Source: Actinotignum schaalii (GTDB taxonomy: Bacteria; Actinomycetota; Actinomycetes; Actinomycetales; Actinomycetaceae). Taken from it: a stretch of DNA of 64,000 nt. Position 1 is the first letter of the stretch, and every line of letters starts with the position of its first letter. The notes below the pieces were generated by a model, which saw only the letters and a program-made list of their open reading frames with translations, made no database searches and was not told the DNA's origin. Below are positions 23,778-32,685 of this stretch, piece after piece. The position numbers and the translations under genes were made by a program. Location of the stretch: assembly GCF_000724605.1 (NCBI RefSeq), contig NZ_CP008802.1, positions 310,001-374,000 on the forward strand, written 5' to 3'.

Positions 23778-26210
23778 CTAGCTTCCGATAGCCGCCACCG
23801 GGACCGTGAGGGCGCTGCCCGAAGCATCCCGCTTTTCTTCAACCTCGGGTAGCTCAACGGGCTGGCCGGAGGCCGTGATGGCGCGCAGTGGCTCCGGGCC
23901 AATAGCGGCCACCGCCAAGATATTTTCCCCGCGCAGGAAACGCTGAGCACGCACCCCGCCCGTACCCCGGCCCTTCGCCGGGAAACGATCCAGCGGAGTC
24001 ACCTTGGCGCTGCCCGGTTCGGTACCCGGAAGCGCCTGCGCATTCGAGGCAATCGTGGCCACCAGGGAACCGGCAAGATCGTCACCGGGCACCACCCCGA
24101 GGGTAATCACCTGGGCGCCCTCCGCGCAGCGAATCCCGGCAATACCCTGACCGGCCCGGCCTTGCGGGCGCACCAGTGATGCCTCAAAACGCAATAATTG
24201 CGCATCGCTCGTAATAAGAACCACCTGATCGGTATCGCGGGCCAGCGCGCAGCCCACCACGTTATCGCCCTCAGCCAGGGTAATAACCTCCCAGCTTTCC
24301 TTATTCGGGTACGCACCGTTCACCCGCTTAATCCGCCCGTGCGCGGTGGCCAGGGTGAGAACCGGATCGCCCTCAGCGGCGGTAAGCGGGGCCAGCCCGA
24401 TCACGCGTTCCCCGGAATCCAGAGAAATCAGATCCGCTATCGGGGTGCCCCCGGCCAGCGAGGGAGCCCCCGCGGTATCGGGAAGCGCCGGGACGGTGAG
24501 GACATCCAGGTCGATCATGCGCCCGTGGCTGGTCACCACCCCGATATGCCCGCGGGCCGTGGCAGCAACTCGCGAAATAATCGCATCGTGGGCCCGGCGC
24601 GGGCCGCCGCGTTCGGGAGCATCGCCGCCCGCGGTGCGCGCCACCAGCCCGGTTCCCGAGAGCAGCACCCAGGTCGGATCATCGGAAACTTCCAGGGGGA
24701 GAGCGGCCGGTGCCGCCGCGCTGGTCGCCCCGTCCGATTCCAACAGCACGGTGCGCCGCGGGGTCCCGAACTGTTGGGCCACCTTGGTCATCTCGGAAGC
24801 GACCACGTCCCGCAGCCGCTCGGGCGAACCGAGGATTTCTTCCAGCTCCGCGATGGTGCGCTCCAGCTCCTCGCGGCGCCCCTCGAGTTCAATCTGGGAG
24901 TATTTCGTGAGGCGGCGCAGCCGCAGCTCCAAAATATAATCGGCCTGCGCCTCGGACAGATCAAAAACAGCGATGAGCCGCTCGCGGGCCGCCGCGGTAT
25001 CCTCCGAGGAACGAATAACCGCGATCACCTCATCAATATTGAGGACGGCAATGAGCAAGCCCTCCACCAGGTGCAAATCAGATTGCGCGGCCCGCAAACG
25101 GTGCTCACTGCGCCGGCGCGTCACCGTGATGCGGTGCTTAATCCACACCCGCAGCAGTTCCAGCAGCCCCAGGGTTTGCGGCTGGCCATCAACCAAGGCC
25201 ACATTATTAATTCCGAAAGAATCTTCGAGCGGAGTGTGTTGGTAGAGCTGGGCGAGTACTGCCTCGGGGTGGAAACCATTTTTTACTTCGACGACGAGCC
25301 GCATGCCATGGTGCCGGTCGGTCAGGTTTTGTACCCCGGAAACCCCCTGAATTTTCTTGGCGTTAACGGCGTCCTTGAGCTTATCAATGATCTTTTCCGG
25401 CCCCACAAGATAGGGCAATTCTGTAATAACAATGCCGCGCTTACGGGCGCTGATTTTTTCGATGCGCGCCGTCGCCCTGGTACGGAAAATACCGCGCCCG
25501 GTTTCGTACGCTTCCCGGATACCGTCCAAACCAATAATTTTGCCGCCTTCGGGCAGGTCCGGACCGGGAATAAAACGCATAATATCCTCGAGGCTCGCAT
25601 CCGGGTGGCGCAGCAGGTGCTTCGCCCCGTTAATAACCTCAATAAGATTATGCGGTGGAATATTCGTCGCCATCCCCACCGCGATGCCGGAGGAACCATT
25701 GACCAGCAGATTCGGAATCGCGGCCGGGAGCACCTCGGGCTGCTGGAGGGTGTTGTCATAATTGGGGACCATATCGACGACGTCCTCGTCGAGTGAGGAA
25801 ATCATCGCCATGGCCGGGGCCGCCAGGCGTGCCTCGGTATAGCGCGAGGCAGCTGGCCCGTCGTCGAGCGAACCGAAATTACCGTGCCCGTCTACCAGCG
25901 GCAAGCGCATGGTAAAAGGCTGGGCGAGGCGCACCATCGCGTCATAAATAGCGGTATCACCGTGGGGGTGGAGGCGCCCCATCACGTCACCCACCACGCG
26001 CGAGGATTTCACGTGGGCGCGGTCGGGGCGCAGGCCCATCTGCCCCATCTGGAAGAGGATGCGGCGCTGCACCGGCTTGAGACCGTCGCGAGCATCGGGG
26101 AGGGCGCGCGCGTAAATCACCGAGTAGGAGTACTCGAGGAAGGAGGTGCGCATCTCCTCCGACACGTTAATATCGACGATATGTTCCGCGGGGCTCGTAT
26201 TCTTGGGCAT
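23778..26210 (-). CDS. parC: DNA topoisomerase IV subunit A
   Basis: 810-residue breakage-reunion subunit. The catalytic tyrosine is Tyr124 in [10 protein letters not shown]. The quinolone-region helix reads [12 protein letters not shown] (residues 81-92), with Thr86 and Asp90 at the positions equivalent to E. coli GyrA Ser83 and Asp87. The N-terminal winged helix ([19 protein letters not shown]), a coiled coil around residues 430-470 and six-bladed C-terminal repeats follow. The C-terminal domain lacks an obvious GyrA-box, supporting ParC over GyrA. The strand differs from parE, so the two subunits are transcribed separately. GATAAT lies 6 bp before the ATG. Confidence 0.92.
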   Translation of the reverse strand: MPKNTSPAEHIVDINVSEEMRTSFLEYSYSVIYARALPDARDGLKPVQRRILFQMGQMGLRPDRAHVKSSRVVGDVMGRLHPHGDTAIYDAMVRLAQPFTMRLPLVDGHGNFGSLDDGPAASRYTEARLAAPAMAMISSLDEDVVDMVPNYDNTLQQPEVLPAAIPNLLVNGSSGIAVGMATNIPPHNLIEVINGAKHLLRHPDASLEDIMRFIPGPDLPEGGKIIGLDGIREAYETGRGIFRTRATARIEKISARKRGIVITELPYLVGPEKIIDKLKDAVNAKKIQGVSGVQNLTDRHHGMRLVVEVKNGFHPEAVLAQLYQHTPLEDSFGINNVALVDGQPQTLGLLELLRVWIKHRITVTRRRSEHRLRAAQSDLHLVEGLLIAVLNIDEVIAVIRSSEDTAAARERLIAVFDLSEAQADYILELRLRRLTKYSQIELEGRREELERTIAELEEILGSPERLRDVVASEMTKVAQQFGTPRRTVLLESDGATSAAAPAALPLEVSDDPTWVLLSGTGLVARTAGGDAPERGGPRRAHDAIISRVAATARGHIGVVTSHGRMIDLDVLTVPALPDTAGAPSLAGGTPIADLISLDSGERVIGLAPLTAAEGDPVLTLATAHGRIKRVNGAYPNKESWEVITLAEGDNVVGCALARDTDQVVLITSDAQLLRFEASLVRPQGRAGQGIAGIRCAEGAQVITLGVVPGDDLAGSLVATIASNAQALPGTEPGSAKVTPLDRFPAKGRGTGGVRAQRFLRGENILAVAAIGPEPLRAITASGQPVELPEVEEKRDASGSALTVPVAAIGS

Positions 26211-26287
26211 TGCTCAATTATCCCGCTTTTTGGCCGCGGGCGGGGCGGCGGCGCAGGAGTGTCGAGGCGGAAAGTAGACTGAGAGGC

Positions 26288-27508
26288 ATGACTGAGCTTC
26301 CTGTGCTGCCTGCCGAGCGCTCGCTGCGCGCCGTCCTGGGTGAATGTTTAGCCGCCTGCGGGGTGCTACCCGAAACGGAATACGCGGCGGCGGAAACGGA
26401 GCGGGCGGTGCTGGCCCCGGCGGAGAGTGCGGGTGCGCCCGAAACGGCGCTGGCTGTGCTGCCCGAAACGGCGCGGGCGGGCGTGCTGGATCTGCCGCGT
26501 GTCAGCCGGGTCTGCCTCGTCCTCGTGGATGGGTTAGGGGCGGAAAACTTGGCGGCGCGCATTGGCCACGCACCCACCCTGCGGGCTCTCACCGCGCGCG
26601 AACCGCTCACCTCCACCGCGCCATCCACCACTGCCGCGGCTCTCACCACCCTGGGCACCGGGGAACTCCCCGGGCGCACCTCGATGCTGTCTTACTCCCT
26701 GCGTTCCCCGCGCACCGGCCGCAATTTCTCCCTGATTAGCTGGGAGAATAGCGGGCTCGATCCAGAAGAATGGCAGCGGGTTCCCACCTGGGCGCAGCGC
26801 CTGGAAGCCGCCCGGCCCGGCATAGCCAAGCAGCTAGGAGCCATCCAAGATCCGGACCATATCGGCTCGGGGCTGACCCGGGCCGCTTGGCGTGGCTTTA
26901 CCGCGATCGGAGGCCCGGCCCTCGATGACCGGGTGCACCTAGCCGCGCGTTTTCTGTGCGAGGGCGGGCGTTTCGCCTACCTGTACTGGGGGGACGTCGA
27001 TCACCGCGGGCATCGCTGGGGTGCCACTAGCGAGGAATGGACCATGGCGCTCGAAGATCTGGATGCCGGTATCCGCTTGCTCACCCGGCTGCTCCCTCCG
27101 GATACCCTGCTGGTCCTCACCGCTGATCACGGCATGGTCGATCCGAGCGAACGCATCGATGTGGCCACCACGCCGGCTCTGAGCGAGGGCGTGGACCTGT
27201 ACTCCGGGGAGGAACGCGCGGTGCATCTTTACACTCGGGAACCGGAAGCGGTGGCGGCACGCTGGCGGGACTACCTGGGGGAGCGCTCCTGGATCTACAC
27301 CAAAGAGGAAGCCATCGCCACCGGCATGTTCGGGCCGGTTACCGCGCAGGCACGCGAAGCCATGGGGGATGTGCTCGCTTTCCAGCGTGGCCGCCTGAGC
27401 GTGGTCCACACCGGGCAGATGCAGCCGGGCGCCACCTTTATGCGCGGGGTCCACGGTTCGCTTACCCCCACGGAAATGCTGATCCCCCTGCTCCTGGAGC
27501 TTAAGTAG
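26288..27508 (+). CDS. Alkaline phosphatase superfamily / type I phosphodiesterase
   Basis: 406-residue metallo-phosphoesterase of the nucleotide pyrophosphatase/phosphodiesterase group. Metal-site motifs: VLVDGLG (Asp), TAPSTTAAALTTLGTG (nucleophile Thr), YWGDVDHRGHRWG (Asp and His), TADHGMVD and GVHGS. There is no signal peptide. It lies immediately beside sepH, as in many actinobacteria; the substrate is not known. The start ATG 26288 has TAGACT at 26275-26280, 7 bp upstream; an in-frame ATG at 26210 would overlap the divergent parC start. Confidence 0.85.
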   Translation: MTELPVLPAERSLRAVLGECLAACGVLPETEYAAAETERAVLAPAESAGAPETALAVLPETARAGVLDLPRVSRVCLVLVDGLGAENLAARIGHAPTLRALTAREPLTSTAPSTTAAALTTLGTGELPGRTSMLSYSLRSPRTGRNFSLISWENSGLDPEEWQRVPTWAQRLEAARPGIAKQLGAIQDPDHIGSGLTRAAWRGFTAIGGPALDDRVHLAARFLCEGGRFAYLYWGDVDHRGHRWGATSEEWTMALEDLDAGIRLLTRLLPPDTLLVLTADHGMVDPSERIDVATTPALSEGVDLYSGEERAVHLYTREPEAVAARWRDYLGERSWIYTKEEAIATGMFGPVTAQAREAMGDVLAFQRGRLSVVHTGQMQPGATFMRGVHGSLTPTEMLIPLLLELK

Positions 27509-27588
27509 TGCTTCGCAAATGCGTAGCGGCGTGCGGCGGCGGGCACGCGTGGCGTTAGCGCGCCAGAGCGGACACTAGCGCGCTACCA

Positions 27589-28839
27589 CTAGTCCTTTTT
27601 ACCGAAGACGATCTCATCCCAGGACGGCATAGTGGGCCGATCCGTACGCTTGCGCCCCCGCCGCGCCTCGGTAGCTGCCGGAGCGGCTTTCGCCGGCGCG
27701 CTAGTCGGGGCCGTTTTATCGGGAACCGGTGCGGAGGCTGCCGTGGGTGCCGGCGCGGGAGCCGGAGTCTCCGTTGCTGTACCACTAGCCGCATCCGTAC
27801 CGCTCGGTTCCGCTCCTGCACCGGAGACCGCCCCAGCACCCGCGTCAGAACCAGCACCCGCACCCGAACCGGAAGCCGGGCGAAGCACCGGGGCCGGCGC
27901 CAGCTCCTCCGGCTCCAGCAGCGCCCGCTGGCCGGGCAGCTGCCCCTCGCGCGAGGGCAGGGAAACAATGGTGGCCGGAGCCCGCAGCTCCTCCTCATCC
28001 TCGGGAGCCCGATGCGCACCATCCCATTCATCGGGATCAATATCATGATCGGCATCTGGCATGGGCCGTGACTTACCACGCTGAGAATCCAGCGAGGCCA
28101 GCACCTCATCAATAGAGGCACGCGCCGGGGGAGTATCCAGCGCGTTCGGGAGGGCCGCCGCCGGGGAGGCCACCGCGGCGGGAACCGCCGCGGGCGTCGT
28201 CGTACCGGAAAAAACAGGATCCGCGCTGCCCGGCACCACCGCGGGGGTATGATCCGGGCGCCACGGGCCGGCATCGGCCGTGAGGGACGTTTCCGAGAGC
28301 CAGGACGCCTCATCATTGCGGGCCTGGAGAGTGTGGCGATCCGTATCAATGAACCAGCGGGCCTCGTGCTCGCGGCCGGCGGAGATAAACCGCACAATCA
28401 GCGCCCAGGGCTGCCCGGCCTCGCGCACCGCATCCCACGTAATCGACGCGGTATCCACATCGCGGGCAACCAGCCGCGATGTGACGAGTTCTTCAACTGT
28501 GAAACCTCCCACATCGCGCCCGAGAGTGTAGTTCCGGGCTTGCGCGGCGGTGTAGTTACGCTCCGCAATAATAGGGTGAGCCAGGGCGGAGATACGCGAA
28601 GGAGGCAGCGCGGCCATCTCGGAAATATCGTCAACAGTGCGGCCGGCCCGCACCAAAGCTTGGATTTCACGCGGCCCCATCGGAGTGATCTCCTCATCCG
28701 GAGCGCTGGGATGGGGATCCTTACGCAGGGCCGCCCGCAGATCATCGGTGACGGGCAGCAGGTAGCGATTGCCCTCCTCATCATTAAGCGTGAGGTTGTG
28801 ACCGTCGGGTTGCAAGCCGAGCAGCTCCAGCTTTTTCAT
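27589..28839 (-). CDS. sepH: Septation protein SepH
   Basis: 416-residue actinobacterial cell division protein. The N-terminal DUF3071 domain begins MKKLELLGLQPDGHNLTLND and includes a helix-turn-helix-like stretch (GPREIQALVRAGRTVDDIS). SepH binds FtsZ and promotes Z-ring assembly in Streptomyces and Mycobacterium. The C-terminal 200 residues are disordered, Ala/Pro/Ser-rich repeats ending in a short conserved basic-acidic tail (RTDRPTMPSWDEIVFGKKD). I chose ATG 28839 because homology starts at MKKLELL; AAGGGAAGAG precedes it. It converges with the phosphodiesterase gene. Confidence 0.92.
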   Translation of the reverse strand: MKKLELLGLQPDGHNLTLNDEEGNRYLLPVTDDLRAALRKDPHPSAPDEEITPMGPREIQALVRAGRTVDDISEMAALPPSRISALAHPIIAERNYTAAQARNYTLGRDVGGFTVEELVTSRLVARDVDTASITWDAVREAGQPWALIVRFISAGREHEARWFIDTDRHTLQARNDEASWLSETSLTADAGPWRPDHTPAVVPGSADPVFSGTTTPAAVPAAVASPAAALPNALDTPPARASIDEVLASLDSQRGKSRPMPDADHDIDPDEWDGAHRAPEDEEELRAPATIVSLPSREGQLPGQRALLEPEELAPAPVLRPASGSGAGAGSDAGAGAVSGAGAEPSGTDAASGTATETPAPAPAPTAASAPVPDKTAPTSAPAKAAPAATEARRGRKRTDRPTMPSWDEIVFGKKD

Positions 28840-28863
28840 CTCTTCCCTTACTCTTGGTACCAC

Positions 28864-29064
28864 TCTTAGGGTGCCACCTCCGGGCCCGAAAAGCAGGCAT
28901 TGGGCGCGGGTGTGTTTCCATGTGGCGCGGGTGCTGTTACACTAAGCGCGCAGTACCACCCGTCAGGACCATACGCGAGGGCGGAAAGATCCGTTTCTCG
29001 CGGGTGGACGCCGGTTCGTGCGGAATCCACCGCGTGGACCCCGGCACTTTTGGAGAGTGACTTT
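28864..29064 (+). promoter_or_regulatory. Structured leader of the DUF4193 gene
   Basis: TACACT at 28946-28951 is a likely -10. The roughly 105-nt leader that follows contains a bulged hairpin GCGGGTGGA / TCCACCGC around 29000-29034. No coding sequence is visible; a regulatory role is not shown. Confidence 0.4.
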
Positions 29065-29364
29065 ATGGCAACAGATTACGATGCTCCGCGCAAGCAAGAC
29101 GAGGAGCTCCGCGAGGATTCCTTCGAGCAGCTCGCCGGGCGGCGCTCGGACCAGCAATCCGGCGCGGTTGACGAGGATGAGGTCGAAGCGGCCGAGGGCT
29201 TTGAGCTGCCCGGCGCGGACCTGTCTAATGTTGAGCTATCCGTCAATGTGATTCCGGCTCAGGATGATGAATTCACCTGCTCGCAGTGCTTCCTGGTTCA
29301 CCACCGCTCCCAATTGGATCACGTGGAAGATGGTCTGCCCGTTTGCGTGGATTGCGCGGGCTAG
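29065..29364 (+). CDS. DUF4193 zinc-ribbon protein
   Basis: 99-residue acidic protein. Residues 1-65 are charged and probably flexible (MATDYDAPRKQDEELREDSF, ALSNVELSV-like segment). The C-terminus carries a treble-clef/zinc-ribbon pattern CSQC-x21-CVDC. DUF4193 is nearly universal in actinobacteria and is sometimes compared with DksA/TraR-like zinc proteins, without functional proof. Start ATG 29065 follows GGAGAG at 7 bp. It is the first gene of the DUF4193-DUF3710-OB-DUF3159 block. Confidence 0.88.
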   Translation: MATDYDAPRKQDEELREDSFEQLAGRRSDQQSGAVDEDEVEAAEGFELPGADLSNVELSVNVIPAQDDEFTCSQCFLVHHRSQLDHVEDGLPVCVDCAG

Positions 29365-29426
29365 CGGGAAACGAGCATGCGTGCGGCGATTGAGCTTGCG
29401 GCACGCGAAGAAGAAGTACGACGACG

Positions 29427-29446
29427 CCGCGGCCCACGGGCCGCGG
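29427..29446. terminator. Perfect hairpin downstream of the DUF4193 gene
   Basis: CCGCGGCC-CACG-GGCCGCGG, 8-bp stem and 4-nt loop, without a U-tract. A weaker GCGTGC/GCACGC stem lies just before it. It may attenuate read-through into the DUF3710 gene, which has its own -10 TAGACT at 29505-29510. Confidence 0.5.
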
Positions 29447-29546
29447 TATCTCACTACAGTGCATCCCTACGGTGGGTGCATTCCACGAGGGTGAGCTCCC
29501 TCAGTAGACTAGAGGGAATGAAGGAATCGGGACGAGGAGTATAAGC

Positions 29547-30290
29547 ATGGCATGGTTCTCACGGCGGAAGAAAAACGAGGCCCCGGCATCGCAGCTGGAC
29601 GAACGTGACGAAGCCGGCCAGGACCTCGCCGCGGATAACTCGGGTGTGGCGGAGGGCGCAGGCGTTGGCGGTAGTGCAGATGCCGCGGCCGGCGTCAAGG
29701 AACGCGGCCCTTACGATGAATCGGAGGCCCCGGAGAATCCCGCTCTTATTGACGGCGGGGCTCTGCGCTTGCCGATCCTGCCCGATGCCACCATGCAATT
29801 CTCGGTGGATCGTGAACGCCAGGTCGTGCTCGGCGTGGTTTACATGATGGGTGATTCCGCGGTGCAATTACAGGTTTTCGCCGCCCCGAAATCCACCAGC
29901 CTGTGGGAGGACATCCGCGTAGAAGTCATCTCCTCCATTGCTAACCAGGGTGGGCGCTTCCAGGAAGCCGAAGGGGAGTACGGCCCCGAAATCCAAGCCC
30001 AGATGCCCGCGGAGAACGGCCGGGTGCCGGTGCGCTTTATCGGTATTGACGGCCCGCGCTGGCTGCTGCGGGTAGCCGTGACCGGGCGCGGGGCGGTAGA
30101 CCCGGCCCGTGGCACCGAAGTACTCCACCGGGTTCTCGATGATCTGGTGGTGGTGCGCGGTACCCAGGCTATCCCGCCGCGCGAATTGCTTCCCCTTGCC
30201 CTTCCCCAGCAGGGTGAGCCGGAACCCGAAACGCCCGATACCGGTATTGAACTGCCCAAGCGCGGCCCGGAAATCCAAGAGATCCGCTAG
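29547..30290 (+). CDS. DUF3710 family protein
   Basis: 247-residue soluble protein. After a charged N-terminal 60 residues comes the conserved domain with GALRLPILPDATMQFSVD, VQLQVFAAPKSTSLWEDIR and RFIGIDGPRWLLRVAVTG. DUF3710 is an actinobacterial core family of unknown function, always near dut/OB-fold/DUF3159 genes. GAGGAG lies 8 bp before the ATG. The 22-bp spacer to the OB-fold gene contains a 12-bp duplication beginning at the stop codon, so co-transcription with that gene is likely. Confidence 0.88.
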   Translation: MAWFSRRKKNEAPASQLDERDEAGQDLAADNSGVAEGAGVGGSADAAAGVKERGPYDESEAPENPALIDGGALRLPILPDATMQFSVDRERQVVLGVVYMMGDSAVQLQVFAAPKSTSLWEDIRVEVISSIANQGGRFQEAEGEYGPEIQAQMPAENGRVPVRFIGIDGPRWLLRVAVTGRGAVDPARGTEVLHRVLDDLVVVRGTQAIPPRELLPLALPQQGEPEPETPDTGIELPKRGPEIQEIR

Positions 30291-30311
30291 TTAGCTAGAT
30301 AGTTAGGTACC
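30288..30311. repeat. 12-bp tandem repeat starting at a stop codon
   Basis: TAGTTAGCTAGA (30288-30299) followed by TAGTTAGGTACC (30300-30311), 9 of 12 identical. The first TAG is the stop codon of the DUF3710 gene. Confidence 0.7.
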
Positions 30312-30312
30312 T

Positions 30313-30564
30313 ATGGCTACGCCGGTGTGGGTGACGGGGGATATTATCGCCATCACGTACCCGGGCGCCCCCGGCGGAAATGGGGCACACACCCCGGAGG
30401 TACGCATCGCCGTGGAAACCACCGCGGGGCTCCTCACCCTCATTTTTCAAGGGCGGCGCACCATCGATTGCGTGCGGGTCGGGGACCGGATTCGCGCCCG
30501 GGTGGTGCCATTGCGGCGCCGGGGCGTGCTGGTAGCATATAACCCGGAATATACGGTGCTCTAG
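30313..30564 (+). CDS. Small OB-fold protein
   Basis: 83 residues forming a short five-strand OB fold: VWVTGDIIAITYP, VRIAVETTAGLLTLIFQGRRTIDCVRVGDRIRARVV and VLVAYNPEYTVL. Genes for such OB-fold 'nucleic-acid-binding' proteins lie between DUF3710 and DUF3159 genes across actinobacteria, where the ending YNPxY is typical. Ligand unproven. No strong ribosome binding site is seen, and it is probably translated from the upstream transcript. Confidence 0.8.
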   Translation: MATPVWVTGDIIAITYPGAPGGNGAHTPEVRIAVETTAGLLTLIFQGRRTIDCVRVGDRIRARVVPLRRRGVLVAYNPEYTVL

Positions 30565-30611
30565 CGAGCACCCCGCACCCGTACCGCCCACGTCACAAGC
30601 CGGGAGGCCCC

Positions 30612-31310
30612 ATGGATACCACCACACCCGGCGGCGGCCTACGCGCGGTGCTCGGGGAAGAATTCGACGCCTGGAAAGCTATCGGCGGAGTACGCGGCGT
30701 TATCGAAGCCAATGTTCCCGCCCTCGTTTTTGTCATTATTTATTTAGCCACCCGCAATATTCCCCTGGCGGTGCTCGTGCCCCTGGGCATGGCGGTCCTG
30801 GCTATCCTGGTGCGGCTCATCCAACGCATCGACGTGATGCCGGCCCTCGGCGGGCTCTTCGTGGTGGGAATCTCCGCCTTCTTCGCCTGGCGATCCGGGC
30901 GCGCGGAAACCTATTTCCTGCCCGGCTTCCTCACCAACGCCGCCTACGCGGTAGGAGTAACGATTTCCCTCCTCATCCGGCGGCCCATTATGGGCTATAT
31001 CATCGGGATGCTGCGCGGGGATATTGCCAGCTGGCGCAGTGCCACCCACCCGGCCGCCCGGCTCACCTACCGGCGCTACACCCGCATTACGTGGCTGTGG
31101 CTCGCCATGTTCGCTGGCCGCGTCGTCGTACAACTACCCTTCTTTATCAGCGGTAATACCGCGGCGCTGGGAGTCATCAAAATTATTGCCGGGCCGGTGC
31201 TGTTCTGCCTGATCCTGTGGGCCACCTGGCTGCTAGTACGCGGCCTGCCGCCCGCGAGCAGCTACCTGGAACCTTCCGAATCCGCGGCGGATTCCCCGTC
31301 CGCATCCTGA
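30612..31310 (+). CDS. DUF3159 integral membrane protein
   Basis: 232-residue membrane protein with five to six TM helices, opening LRAVLGEEFDAWKAIGGVRGVIEANVPALVFV, the signature of DUF3159. A cytoplasmic loop MLRGDIASWRSATHPAARLTYRRYTRITWLW is conserved in the family. Function unknown; it is related at a distance to intracellular septation protein A-type membrane proteins. GGGAGG precedes the ATG. Its 3' end overlaps the convergent TrkA gene by 49 bp. Confidence 0.88.
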   Translation: MDTTTPGGGLRAVLGEEFDAWKAIGGVRGVIEANVPALVFVIIYLATRNIPLAVLVPLGMAVLAILVRLIQRIDVMPALGGLFVVGISAFFAWRSGRAETYFLPGFLTNAAYAVGVTISLLIRRPIMGYIIGMLRGDIASWRSATHPAARLTYRRYTRITWLWLAMFAGRVVVQLPFFISGNTAALGVIKIIAGPVLFCLILWATWLLVRGLPPASSYLEPSESAADSPSAS

Positions 31311-31987
31311 GCGGGAGCCACCGGGCGGGGCCGGAAATAGTTCTTGAGGGCGGACATATTCACATCGTCCCCGCCGTCAATGAGAAGCACCTGGTCATCC
31401 ACATCCACGATGAGATCGGCATCGGCGGTCAGCGGCACGCCGTCGCGAATAATAGCGTTAATGGCGACCCCGGCGGGAAGTTCAATATCGCTGATGGCGC
31501 TGCCCACCACCGGGGCCTCGGCGGATACCGAAACCTGCCACAGGCTCGCACCGCTGCGGTGGAACCGCATGACCTGGGTGAGGGAGCCATCCGAGACCGC
31601 ATCCTCCACGAGGGAAGCCATAATCCGCGGGGTGGACACGGTTACGTCCACACCCCAAGCATCGGTGAAAAGCCATTCATTACGCGGGTTATTCACGCGC
31701 GCGATGGTGCGGGCGATCCCGAACTCGGTTTTCGCCAGCAAAGACACCACCAGATTCACTTTGTCATCCCCGGTGGCGCAGACGATAATATCCGCCTCCG
31801 CCGCGCCCGCCTCGCGCAGCGCGGGAACTTCGCAGGCATCGGCCAGGTGCCAATCCGCATCCGACGCGCTCGAAATACGCATAGCGGACGGCTTCTTATC
31901 CACAATCGAAATGGAATGCTCAGATTTGAGGAGTTCGCGGGCCACCGACACCCCAACCGCGCCGGCCCCAATAATGAGAATATTCAC
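31262..31987 (-). CDS. TrkA-type K+ regulatory protein (CeoC-like)
   Basis: 241-residue RCK protein: Rossmann domain starting MNILIIGAGAVGVSVARELL with an acidic residue at the second strand (SIVDKK), then a TrkA-C domain with SAISDIELPAGVAINAIIRDG. It binds NAD(H)/ATP-type ligands and gates potassium transporters. It overlaps the second TrkA gene by 4 bp (ATGA), so they form an operon, and it converges with the DUF3159 gene with a 49-bp overlap. The last 40 residues are acidic and lie mostly in the overlap. Confidence 0.85.
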   Translation of the reverse strand: MNILIIGAGAVGVSVARELLKSEHSISIVDKKPSAMRISSASDADWHLADACEVPALREAGAAEADIIVCATGDDKVNLVVSLLAKTEFGIARTIARVNNPRNEWLFTDAWGVDVTVSTPRIMASLVEDAVSDGSLTQVMRFHRSGASLWQVSVSAEAPVVGSAISDIELPAGVAINAIIRDGVPLTADADLIVDVDDQVLLIDGGDDVNMSALKNYFRPRPVAPAQDADGESAADSEGSR

Positions 31988-32646
31988 TGCGCACCTTCCG
32001 ATTTGAGCAGCACATGTTGCACGCCGGAGGCATTCTCGGAAGCGACGAGCACTTTGAGGGTGTCCCCGTCCTGGATCACGGTGTCACTATGGGGGAGGAG
32101 CCCGGCCAGGCTGCGGATAATATAGGCGACCCGCGCCCCGGTTTCCTCTTCCACATCCGCCACGGTGCGCCCGAACCAGCGCCGATCCACCGCCACTTCA
32201 ATAAGGGAAATTCGGGCGAGGGGATCGCGGAATTCGTGGTGGGGGCCCAGCGGGATGAGCTCGCGTAGCACCCGGTCCGCCGTCCAGCGCACCGGGGCCA
32301 CCGTGGCGATCCCGAGCCGTTCATAGATAATCGCGCGGGTCGGATCGTAGACACGCGCCACCACATTGGTGAGCCCGAAAGTTTCGCGCGCCACCCGGGC
32401 GGCGATGATATTCGAATTATCGCCCGAGGAAACGGCGGCGAAGCCGGCGGCGTCGTCGATATTCGCGCGCGCCAACACATCGCGGTCGAAACCTACGCCG
32501 GTGATCTGCTGCCCCGGGAAATCCTCGGGGAGCTTGCGGAAAGCTTCGGCGTCCTGGTCGATAATGGCCACCGAATGGCCGATGGCGGAAAGCGAGAGCG
32601 CCAGCGCGGCACCCACGCGTCCGCATCCCATAATTACGAAGTGCAC
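31984..32646 (-). CDS. TrkA-type K+ regulatory protein (CeoB-like)
   Basis: 220-residue RCK protein with MHFVIMGCGRVGAALALSL (GxGxxG), VAIIDQD, SSGDNSNIIAARVARETFG and a TrkA-C domain (SLIEVAVDRRWFGRTVADVEEETG). First gene of a two-gene TrkA operon. Start GTG 32646 with TAGCGT 6 bp upstream (leaderless pattern). The divergent neighbour encodes a KimA-like APC permease, a plausible K+ transporter partner because no TrkH/TrkG channel gene is present here. Confidence 0.88.
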   Translation of the reverse strand: MHFVIMGCGRVGAALALSLSAIGHSVAIIDQDAEAFRKLPEDFPGQQITGVGFDRDVLARANIDDAAGFAAVSSGDNSNIIAARVARETFGLTNVVARVYDPTRAIIYERLGIATVAPVRWTADRVLRELIPLGPHHEFRDPLARISLIEVAVDRRWFGRTVADVEEETGARVAYIIRSLAGLLPHSDTVIQDGDTLKVLVASENASGVQHVLLKSEGAQ

Positions 32647-32685
32647 TACATTACGCTACCGCAAAGCGGGTACCGTATCCTAGTG

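Noticed and set aside
23778-26210. Annotation as DNA gyrase subunit A
   Set aside because: Pairing with a TOPRIM subunit bearing EGDSALG, lack of an evident GyrA-box and location near sigA favour topoisomerase IV.
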